DNA of 64,000 nt from contig CAJLIR010000009.1 in assembly GCA_905206805.1 (NCBI GenBank), forward strand, positions 5,220 to 69,219. Direction: 5' to 3'. Numbering within the stretch: the stretch's first letter is position 1; every line of letters begins with the position of its first letter. Of the stretch, positions 15,622 through 22,442 are shown in pieces. The notes beneath the pieces are model-generated. The model saw only the letters and a program-made list of their open reading frames with translations, searched no databases and was not told where the DNA came from. The DNA comes from an uncultured Caryophanales bacterium (GTDB taxonomy: Bacteria > Bacillota_I > Bacilli_A > RF39 > UBA660). Both the position numbers and the translations under genes were made by a program.

Positions 15622-17475
15622 ATGAAAGATGAAGAAAGAATATGTGGCTTGTATTTAAGAGTATCAACTGAAGATCAAGCAAAAGAAGGATTTAGTTTAC
15701 CAGAACAAAAAGAAAGATTAGAGGCACTTTGTAAGTTTAAAGGTTATAAAATATATGATTATTACCAAGATGCTGGAATAAGTGCTAAAACAGGAAATCA
15801 TAGACCAGAGTTTGATAGATTAATAGATGATGCTAAAAATGGTAAAATAAATACTGTTATTGCTCTAAAACTAGATAGACTATCAAGAAGTATATATGAC
15901 TGGGAAAACTTACTTAAAACTTCTGAAAAGTATGGATTTGATTTAGTATGTGCTAATGATGATATTAATACAACAACAGCTAATGGTAAAATGGTAACTA
16001 GAATAATGATGTCAGTTTCACAAAACGAAATAGAAAGAACAAGTGAAAGAACTAAAGTTGGTATGGCAGGAGCAATTAAACAAGGTCATATTCCAGCAGT
16101 TTGTCCTATTGGTTTTAAACGAGTTGATAAAAAATTAGTTCCGGATCCATTAACAAAAGATATAGTTATAAGAATATTTGATTTATATTTTGAGGGTAAT
16201 TCTTATAGCACTATTGCAAATATCTATAACAAAGAAAAAATACAAGGTAAAACAAATTGGAAAGATACAAGAATATTAAAGATTTTATCTAATGAATTAT
16301 ATAAAGGTGATTATGTATCAGGTAAAACAATAAATAAACCTGTTTATTATGAAAATGTAGTCGAACCTATCGTATCAAAAGAATTATGGGAAAATTGCCA
16401 AGTTCAAAAGAAGAAAAATCAAAAGAACTACATGAGAACTCAAACTTATATATTCTTGCAAAAATTAAGATGTCCTAAATGCGGAAGAATACTTGCTGGT
16501 GGTGCTACTCATAAAATTAAATATGATAAATGGTATTTCTATTATAGATGTGAAAACTGTAAAAATAATATTAAAGAAGAAACTATTGAAGATTCAGTTA
16601 AAGTATTATTATCTGATATTTTAGAATATGACAATGTTGTAAATGAATTTTTCTTACCAGTATTAAAATCTAAATTAGATAATCCAAAACAAGAATTAGA
16701 AAAAGAATTTAAATCATTAAATAATAAAAAAGATAGAATCAGAAAAGCATATATTGATTCAATATTTACAGAAGAAGAATATAAAAGTGAATTGGAATTG
16801 ATAGAAAATCAAATTAAAGATATTAATTCTAAACTATTAGAAAACTCACAAGCTGAACAATTAAACTTTACTACTGAAGATATACTTTTAAAAAGAGATA
16901 TGGACTTTATCAATAAAGTTAAGCTACCAATTTTTTATTATGCTTTTAATGATAATTGGGATTTATTAGATCGAGATGATAAAGCAGATATAATTATGAG
17001 ATATATTGATGATGTTGAATTAGAATTAAAAAATGGAAAACTTGTTGTTAAACAAATTAATTTTAGAAGTACATTTTATAATGATTTTAATGAACTATAT
17101 AAGAAAGGTTATATTGATAGAAAAAAACCTCTTACATATGATTTTAATGGTGTATGCGTAGATACAAATATACGGTATAGTGAATACTTACCTATTAAAG
17201 ATATAATGCAACACTTATATAGATTAAATGAATATTATGAAGTTAATTTATATAAAGGAACTTATTATAAAGAAACTGAAAAATTAGATATAGGACCACT
17301 TAAAAGAAATGAAGTTCCTATTAGAGTATTCCCATTACAAAAAGATAATAACGGAGATAAGAATTGGTTATCAATGGGAATGCTTGCTACAAAGCACAAC
17401 CCGAATGATATAAAGGTTAACATTAGAGATGTATTTGAAACAATACCAGATAATGTTACCGAAGAAGATTTTTAA
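15622..17475 (+). CDS. Large serine recombinase
   Basis: The product has about 617 residues. The resolvase catalytic domain (about 5-145) has G-L-Y-L-R-V-S-T-E-D-Q with the nucleophilic serine, A-L-K-L-D-R-L-S-R and E-R-T-S-E-R. The recombinase domain (about 165-270), a zinc-ribbon domain with C-P-K-C-G and C-E-N-C near 290-325, and a coiled coil near 360-420 follow. This is the TndX/TnpX-like class that moves conjugative or mobilizable elements through a circular form. The ATG at 15622 is 9 nt after AAAGGAG; a TTG at 15613 is less likely. It is the only intact recombinase in the island. Confidence 0.95.
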   Translation: MKDEERICGLYLRVSTEDQAKEGFSLPEQKERLEALCKFKGYKIYDYYQDAGISAKTGNHRPEFDRLIDDAKNGKINTVIALKLDRLSRSIYDWENLLKTSEKYGFDLVCANDDINTTTANGKMVTRIMMSVSQNEIERTSERTKVGMAGAIKQGHIPAVCPIGFKRVDKKLVPDPLTKDIVIRIFDLYFEGNSYSTIANIYNKEKIQGKTNWKDTRILKILSNELYKGDYVSGKTINKPVYYENVVEPIVSKELWENCQVQKKKNQKNYMRTQTYIFLQKLRCPKCGRILAGGATHKIKYDKWYFYYRCENCKNNIKEETIEDSVKVLLSDILEYDNVVNEFFLPVLKSKLDNPKQELEKEFKSLNNKKDRIRKAYIDSIFTEEEYKSELELIENQIKDINSKLLENSQAEQLNFTTEDILLKRDMDFINKVKLPIFYYAFNDNWDLLDRDDKADIIMRYIDDVELELKNGKLVVKQINFRSTFYNDFNELYKKGYIDRKKPLTYDFNGVCVDTNIRYSEYLPIKDIMQHLYRLNEYYEVNLYKGTYYKETEKLDIGPLKRNEVPIRVFPLQKDNNGDKNWLSMGMLATKHNPNDIKVNIRDVFETIPDNVTEEDF

Positions 17476-17725
17476 AATGCGTGGAACGTTTGTTGAATTT
17501 TTAGTTCAATGAAAGTGGCGATAGCAATTTAAAAATTAATACTTTATGTAGTTTTAACCATTACGAAGTTTTGGTTATTACGGAATAAAGCAAACGGATT
17601 CTAAGGTGTTAAACCTTAGCCCACTGGATATTTTGTATGCAAGCGTACAAAATTCCTAGGAGGTTAGATATTTTGCATAACAAAATTGTAGTAACTTAGA
17701 CTGTTTTAATAAGGAGGTATTTTTA
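17476..17725 (+). other. Hairpin-rich gap between recombinase and relaxase, candidate oriT
   Basis: No gene fits in these 250 bases. I see TAACCA/TGGTTA (17555-17577), a perfect 7-bp hairpin CTAAGGT-GTTAA-ACCTTAG (17601-17619), an 8-bp hairpin ATTTTGTA/TACAAAAT (17630-17653) and ATTTTG-CATAA-CAAAAT (17670-17686). MobV-type origins of transfer lie just upstream of the mob gene and contain inverted repeats, so this is the natural place for oriT; the nick site cannot be fixed by eye. Confidence 0.45.
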
Positions 17726-19099
17726 ATGGAAAAATTAGCATATTCACTACATTTAGGAAGTGATAAAAATAGAAAAAGTAGTTCTAAAAAACTAGCTAAA
17801 CAAAATGCAAGTGGAACAACTTCTATGAGTAATAATGCAATTCAAAATGCCACTACACTATCAAGAGTAGATAAACATAATTATAGAAAATATGATGATA
17901 GACAAGATGAAATTGTTATTGTAAGAGGGACAACTTCACTTTATAATGATGTTAAAGAATTATATAAAACTGAATTTGAAGAAGCAAGACCTGAATATAA
18001 TGAAAAACAGAAAAGAGATGATAGAAAAATAAAAGATTACTTCTTTAATATCTCTAATGATAAGAAACATGATCTTGCTTGTGAAATAATTATTGAACTT
18101 GGCGATAAAAAATATTGGGATACTAAAGATATGAATTTTAAAAAGAAGATGACAGATGTTTATAAAAAACAAGCACTTGATTTAGAATTACTTGTACCTA
18201 ACTTTAAAGTTGCTAGTGCAATAATTCATTATGATGAAACTTCCCCACATATGCATATTGTAGGTGTTCCTATAAAAGAAAAATCAAAGTATGGTATGCC
18301 TAAACAAGTTGGTAAATCAGATGTGTTTACAAAAGTATCTTTAATAAAATTACAAGATGAAATGAGAACACTTTGTATTGAAGAATTTAATAAAGAATAT
18401 GGATTAAATAATATTCTTAAATCAAAGAAAAAAGGAAGAAATGTAGATATAAATGTAAATGATATGGATAATTATACCTTAATGAAAGAACAACTGGAAA
18501 AGAATCAACAAAAACTAGAAAAAGCAAATAGAAGTTCAATTGAATTGAAAGAGCAATCGTCTGATATAAAAGAACTAGTTCAAGAGTTAAAAAATGTACC
18601 TTTATCAAAAAACAATTATATTTTAAAAGAAGAAGATAAAAATAAATTAATTGATTATATTGATAAAGTTGATAAAACGAATAATGATTATCAAAATATT
18701 CAAGAACTATCTGTAACTCTTATTGATGTAGATGAAGAACTAGAAGAAAATTGTGAAAAGATTAAAGTATTAGAAGAAAATAATAAAGCAAAAGATACTA
18801 GAATTAAAACATTAGAAAAAAGAATAACAGAAAAAGATAATGAAATTAATGATTTAAAAGAAGAAAACTTTTCTTTAAAATCTAAACTAATGTCAATTAC
18901 AAATAAATTTAAAAAATTATTAAAATTGTTTAGTGACAAGATGTTTAGTAATCATGATAGAGAAAAATATCATGAAGTAGCAAATGATTTATATAGTCAT
19001 TCAATAATAACTGATAGTGAAATGTATGAAATTCATGATGATTATAAATATGCAAAAGATAAAAATTCTAAAAATAGAAATGATGATTTTGAATTATAA
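17726..19099 (+). CDS. MobV-family relaxase (Mob/Pre type)
   Basis: The product has 457 residues. The N-terminal relaxase domain (about 1-220) carries the family's metal-binding motif H-Y-D-E-T-S-P-H-M-H (near 172-181) followed by I-V-G-V-P. The second half is a long coiled coil (about 245-405) and an acidic tail. MobV enzymes nick at oriT and stay bound to the strand while a helper conjugation system transfers it. SD AAGGAGGT is strong. No coupling protein or mating-pair genes are nearby, so the element is mobilizable, not self-transmissible. Two broken copies lie at 24481-25323 and 28782-28952. Confidence 0.93.
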   Translation: MEKLAYSLHLGSDKNRKSSSKKLAKQNASGTTSMSNNAIQNATTLSRVDKHNYRKYDDRQDEIVIVRGTTSLYNDVKELYKTEFEEARPEYNEKQKRDDRKIKDYFFNISNDKKHDLACEIIIELGDKKYWDTKDMNFKKKMTDVYKKQALDLELLVPNFKVASAIIHYDETSPHMHIVGVPIKEKSKYGMPKQVGKSDVFTKVSLIKLQDEMRTLCIEEFNKEYGLNNILKSKKKGRNVDINVNDMDNYTLMKEQLEKNQQKLEKANRSSIELKEQSSDIKELVQELKNVPLSKNNYILKEEDKNKLIDYIDKVDKTNNDYQNIQELSVTLIDVDEELEENCEKIKVLEENNKAKDTRIKTLEKRITEKDNEINDLKEENFSLKSKLMSITNKFKKLLKLFSDKMFSNHDREKYHEVANDLYSHSIITDSEMYEIHDDYKYAKDKNSKNRNDDFEL

Positions 19100-19179
19100 A
19101 TTACAATATTATATATTATAAATATTAAGAAAATTAATATTCTATGTTATAATGATAATAACGTTAGGAGGATGTAGTC

Positions 19180-19758
19180 ATGAAAAAAATAGCGTTAGAT
19201 TTAGATGGAGTTGTTTTTGACTCAGAAAATTTGTATAGAGTATATACTGAAATATATGATACAGATATCAATAAAAAAAATACAATTATAGATAATACAC
19301 AAAGAATATTTCAGAAAAGATATAATTGGTCAGAAGATGAATTTAAAAGTTTTTATAATGAAAATGCAGAAAAAATTTTGACAACTGCTAACTTTATGAC
19401 AGGTGTTGAAATAGTATTAAATAAATTAAAAGATAAATTTGAATTTATTGTTGTAACATCAAGAAATGATTTTGAAACAGAAATAGCAAAGAAAAAATTA
19501 AATAGTATAGGTTTTGATAACATAATTATATTTAATAATGAACATCATAAGATTGAAAGATTATTAAGTGAAAATGTTGATTATATGATTGATGATGATG
19601 ATATAATTTGTAAAAATGCCTCAGATAATGACATTATTGCTTTATATTTTAAAAATAATGCTTCAAATAGAATTCAGGATAAGTATAATGTTATAAATGT
19701 TAATAACTGGGGAGAAATTTATAAATATTTAGTATTGGAGAATGATATTAATGGGTAA
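19180..19758 (+). CDS. HAD-fold phosphatase, 5' nucleotidase-like
   Basis: The product has 192 residues. Motif I is D-L-D-G-V-V-F-D-S near residue 7, motif II is V-V-T-S-R, and motif III is D-Y-M-I-D-D-D-D. It resembles the deoxyribonucleotidase-type HAD proteins (NT5C-like). It is preceded by TGTTATAAT (-10 at 19148-19153) and a strong SD, TTAGGAGGA. It overlaps the NUDIX gene by 8 bp; together they look like a small nucleotide or nucleotide-adduct hydrolysing operon of the element. The substrate is unknown. Confidence 0.85.
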   Translation: MKKIALDLDGVVFDSENLYRVYTEIYDTDINKKNTIIDNTQRIFQKRYNWSEDEFKSFYNENAEKILTTANFMTGVEIVLNKLKDKFEFIVVTSRNDFETEIAKKKLNSIGFDNIIIFNNEHHKIERLLSENVDYMIDDDDIICKNASDNDIIALYFKNNASNRIQDKYNVINVNNWGEIYKYLVLENDING

Positions 19759-20320
19759 ATTAAATGAAAATGATATTAAAAATATGAAATACGATGATTT
19801 AGTTGATTTAATAAACTGTTTGACTCCAGACGAAATTATTAAATTAAGTAATGAAGTTGGATATCCTGTTTTTACTAGATTATGTATGGGGAAATTAAAA
19901 CATAAATTTGTTTTGCTACAAGATGGAGCTGCAGCAATTATTGTTAATGAAAAAGGACAAATATTACTTCAATCAAGAGCAGATAGAGATAAATGGGGAC
20001 TTCCTGGTGGTTGCCAAGAACTTGGAGAAAGATTTGAAGATACAATAATTCGTGAAATTAAAGAGGAAACTAATCTTGATGTTAATGAATCTGATTTAAA
20101 TTTAATAGGAATTATATCAGGAAATAGCAGAAGAAATGAATATCCAAATGGAGACATTGTTATAAATAATACAGTATTGTATTGTATAAATAATTATTCA
20201 GGTAATCTTAAATGGGATAATGAATCAAAAGAAATGAAATTTTTTGACTTGGATAATTTGCCTGAAAGTCAAAATGATCCAGATTTGATTAAGATTTATA
20301 AAAAATATATTGAAAAATAA
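19751..20320 (+). CDS. NUDIX hydrolase
   Basis: The product has about 189 residues. The NUDIX box lies near residues 79-102: G-x5-E-x7-R-E-I-K-E-E-T, with Asn-Leu where the consensus has Gly and a hydrophobic residue. An N-terminal helical part of about 50 residues precedes the fold. These enzymes cleave nucleoside diphosphates linked to another group. The ATG at 19751 has better spacing to GGAG than the ATG at 19742. It is coupled to the HAD gene by overlap. The cargo context suggests detoxification of a nucleotide-type compound, which is inference. Confidence 0.88.
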   Translation: MGKLNENDIKNMKYDDLVDLINCLTPDEIIKLSNEVGYPVFTRLCMGKLKHKFVLLQDGAAAIIVNEKGQILLQSRADRDKWGLPGGCQELGERFEDTIIREIKEETNLDVNESDLNLIGIISGNSRRNEYPNGDIVINNTVLYCINNYSGNLKWDNESKEMKFFDLDNLPESQNDPDLIKIYKKYIEK

Positions 20321-20379
20321 GAAGGTAATATTATAATTCTTGATAAAATTTATTTGAAGGTATTTTAGGTGGTGATGCA

Positions 20380-21105
20380 ATGATGGAAAATAAAAAAAAT
20401 GAATTTAATGTTTATATTGATGAATCTGGAGATGAGGGAATTAATAAAGGTTCTAAATATTTTATTTTGACTGCTATTATTGTAAAAAAAGAAAATGATT
20501 TGAAAATTTCAAAATCTGTTGATTTGATAAAGCAAAATCTAGAAATTCCTATCAAAAATCAATTACATTGGAAATTATTAAAAGGAATGCCTAATAAAAA
20601 GATGATAATGGATGTAGTTAGTGAGTTAGATGTAAAAATAATAAATGTTATCATTGATACAAAGTGTATCCAATTTATTCCATCAAACAACATATATAAT
20701 TTTTTTAGTGGATATTTATATGAAAGAATATGTTGGTATATGAATGATAACAATGGGATTGCTAATATAAATATAAGTTCAAGAGGAAATTTATCTAAGG
20801 AAAATCTTAGTAAGTATTTAAACAATAAAAACCATAAAAAATTTAATATTGATACAGCATGTATAAAACAGATAAAGATAATTCCGAATGAAAGAAAAAA
20901 ATTATTACAATTAGCGGATTGCTGTTGTAGTGCTTTATTTCAAGCATTAAAATATAACAATGATATTCATTTTGATTATATAAAAAGAATACAACATAAG
21001 TTATATTCTAAAGGAAATAATATATTAAGTTATGGATTAAAATTAGTACCAAATGGAAGCAATTCTATTGAACTAAAAAATTTACTTAAATTTTTATTTA
21101 AATAA
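20380..21105 (+). CDS. DUF3800 domain protein
   Basis: The product has 241 residues, starting with the family signature N-V-Y-I-D-E-S-G-D (residues 9-17). Later acidic positions (V-I-I-D-T near 88 and A-D-C-C near 185) fit an RNase H-like metal site. DUF3800 proteins are frequent in mobile and defence regions, and several families of structured RNAs have been reported next to DUF3800 genes. Here a structured RNA gene with its own promoter lies convergently, directly downstream. The SD is AGGTGGTG; ATGs at 20380 and 20383 are both usable. Confidence 0.88.
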   Translation: MMENKKNEFNVYIDESGDEGINKGSKYFILTAIIVKKENDLKISKSVDLIKQNLEIPIKNQLHWKLLKGMPNKKMIMDVVSELDVKIINVIIDTKCIQFIPSNNIYNFFSGYLYERICWYMNDNNGIANINISSRGNLSKENLSKYLNNKNHKKFNIDTACIKQIKIIPNERKKLLQLADCCCSALFQALKYNNDIHFDYIKRIQHKLYSKGNNILSYGLKLVPNGSNSIELKNLLKFLFK

Positions 21106-21106
21106 A

Positions 21107-21203
21107 AAAGTGAGCTTTCCCCTGACTGAAGGAACCCACAAGGCAAGCTTGCTGGTGCGAATTAATTGCACCCTTCAGTAACTCAGCGAACTACTCACTC
21201 ACT
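21107..21203 (-). ncRNA. Structured small RNA convergent to the DUF3800 gene
   Basis: Minus-strand transcript of about 97 nt. The ends pair as GTGAG/CTCAC followed by six Ts, a built-in terminator. Inside, CTGAAGG pairs with CCTTCAG across a multi-hairpin loop holding GGTGC/GCACC and CAAG/CTTG hairpins. There is no ORF. It starts from a near-consensus promoter at 21210-21238. Position next to DUF3800 recalls the reported DUF3800-associated RNA motifs, but I cannot confirm membership. Confidence 0.7.
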
Positions 21204-21209
21204 GACTAA

Positions 21210-21238
21210 ATATTATCAAAAAAATAATATATTGTCAA
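21210..21238 (-). promoter_or_regulatory. Promoter of the DUF3800-linked RNA
   Basis: On the minus strand, TTGACA (21233-21238), a 17-bp spacer and TAATAT (21210-21215). Confidence 0.8.
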
Positions 21239-21309
21239 TTATATTGTATGCATAAATTGAAAAAAAATACAAAAAATGTTAAATAAAAGTTCATTACTCA
21301 ATATAATCA

Positions 21310-21387
21310 TGTTATAATCTAAATAGATTGATTCATATGAATCGTCATTGCTGAAAAAAGTTGTAGACCTCTACGTCGTCGGCACCA
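21310..21387 (+). ncRNA. Promoter-driven small RNA ending at junction 2
   Basis: TGTTATAAT (-10 at 21313-21318) is followed by GATTCATATGAATC and GTAGACCTCTAC hairpins and ends in CGGCACCA at 21387. The distance from the TG of the -10 to the CACCA (73 nt) is close to that in the two related junction transcripts (69 nt). Transcription would run on to the terminator at 21434-21467. Confidence 0.5.
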
Positions 21388-21521
21388 TTGGGAAATCTGT
21401 CCAGACTTTTAAAGTTTTGGATTTAATATAGAAAATATCAATTTCTAAAAGAAGTTGGTATTTTTTTGTTGTTAAGAAAGGACAGGTTTAAATGATTAAT
21501 ATTATTAAGAAAGAATGTTAA
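21383..21521 (+). repeat. Left-end module, copy 2 (decayed)
   Basis: CACCA-TTGGGAAATCTG resembles the other two left ends. A terminator follows (21434-21446 with 21450-21462, then Ts). The small gene start survives as nine codons, MINIIKKEC, at 21492-21521 and runs into a captured DUF1016 fragment. Confidence 0.6.
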
Positions 21522-21883
21522 ATCCATTTGTTGGATCACAACAAAGAATAACACTTAATAACACAGATTATTATGTAGATATGGTTTTCTATAACAAGTT
21601 TTTAAAATCTTATGTTCTTATTGATTTAAAAATGAATAAACTGAAAGCAGAGAATGTTGGACAAATGAATTTATATTTAAACTATTATGAAAATGTTGTT
21701 AATAGTGAAGATGATGGTAAACCAATAGGTATAATTTTATGCGCTGAAAAAGATAAGGTTGCATTAGAATATGCATTAGGTGGTTTATCTAATAATATAT
21801 TTGCATCCACTTATACTTACTATATTCCAAATAAAGAGCAATTAATTAGTGAAGTTGAAAAGGTATTAGAAAGTAATGAGTAA
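21515..21883 (+). pseudogene. C-terminal fragment of a DUF1016 (YhcG-type) PD-(D/E)XK nuclease
   Basis: 122 codons are open. They match only the C-terminal nuclease domain of DUF1016 proteins: F-V-G-S-Q-Q-R-I-T, Y-Y-V-D-M-V-F-Y, V-L-I-D-L-K (the D and D-L-K catalytic positions) and G-I-I-L-C-A-E-K-D. Family members are about 330-380 residues, so the N-terminal two thirds are missing. The ATG at 21515 overlaps the relic small gene and has no proper SD. It is probably a remnant left by recombination between element copies. Confidence 0.8.
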
Positions 21884-21900
21884 GATATCACAAGGTAGTT

Positions 21901-21929
21901 TTGACAAATTAATGTAATTGTGATATATT
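21901..21929 (+). promoter_or_regulatory. Promoter of the thrS leader
   Basis: TTGACA (21901-21906), a 17-bp spacer and TGATATATT (-10 at 21924-21929). It is the only strong promoter I see before the ThrRS gene. Confidence 0.85.
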
Positions 21930-21958
21930 AATATTGCTTTTGAAAGGGAGAGATTATT

Positions 21959-22042
21959 ATGTTAAGACAATTAACTACGACAACTTATACCACAACAAAT
22001 AAGTCAATTTATAGTATTGATTGTTTTAGCATTGCTTATTAA
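21959..22042 (+). CDS. Threonine-rich leader peptide of the element thrS
   Basis: 27 codons behind the strong SD AAAGGGAGAG. Residues 2-14 read LRQLTTTTYTTTN: seven Thr codons (ACT, ACG, ACA, ACT, then ACC, ACA, ACA) within eight positions. A terminator hairpin follows 30 bases after the stop. Runs of codons for the regulated amino acid are the hallmark of ribosome-mediated attenuation, as in the enteric thr operon leader. This mode is unusual in Bacillota, and here it sits in series with a T-box. Confidence 0.8.
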   Translation: MLRQLTTTTYTTTNKSIYSIDCFSIAY

Positions 22043-22071
22043 AAAATAAGATATAATTATATCGTTTATGC

Positions 22072-22103
22072 AAGGTCTATTACAATCAAGTAATAGACTT
22101 TTT
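22072..22103 (+). terminator. Attenuator terminator after the Thr leader
   Basis: AAGGTCTATTAC (22072-22083) pairs with GTAATAGACTTT (22090-22101, one G-U), loop AATCAA, then Ts. RNA polymerase must pass it to reach the T-box and thrS. Confidence 0.85.
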
Positions 22104-22127
22104 CAATTTACTGATAAAAAAGTAAAA

Positions 22128-22353
22128 ATAATGATCTAATAGTATTAGAAAAACTATGATATAGGACATGATTATTAGACAATTATTTCAAAGAGAGTTA
22201 TCGTTTGGTGGAAGATAATAAATAATTCTAATAATTACTACCTATTAGTTGCACTCGAAAGAGATTGCCCGAGAGTATCGGTTATATGAATTAAGTAAAA
22301 CAAGAGGATGGTACCGTCTTTTATAGACTCCTATATGGTATCATTCTCTTTTT
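22128..22353 (+). promoter_or_regulatory. T-box riboswitch, threonine type
   Basis: Stem I base CTAATAG (22136-22142) pairs with CTATTAG (22242-22248). The conserved AGAGAG...GGTGGAAG segment is at about 22191-22214. The specifier region reads ACTACC (22237-22242), Thr in either phase. The antiterminator carries TGGTACC (22309-22315). The terminator pairs 22303-22315 with 22337-22349, followed by Ts. Uncharged tRNA-Thr would stabilise the antiterminator and turn on thrS. Confidence 0.88.
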
Positions 22354-22376
22354 ATTTTATAAAGGAGATGATAAAT

Positions 22377-22424
22377 ATGACGGAAACGGAAGTTAATACG
22401 ATTGTCTCACTCAAAAGCAAATAA
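22377..22424 (+). CDS. 15-residue ORF between the T-box and thrS
   Basis: MTETEVNTIVSLKSK, with a very good SD (AAAGGAG, 7 nt before ATG) and ending 18 bp before the thrS start. Three of its first eight codons are Thr, all ACG, a codon that is rare in this A+T-rich DNA. It could be a further translational leader; alternatively it is the remnant of a lost gene. Translation is not proven. Confidence 0.45.
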   Translation: MTETEVNTIVSLKSK

Positions 22425-22442
22425 TAGAAAGAAGGTAAAAAT

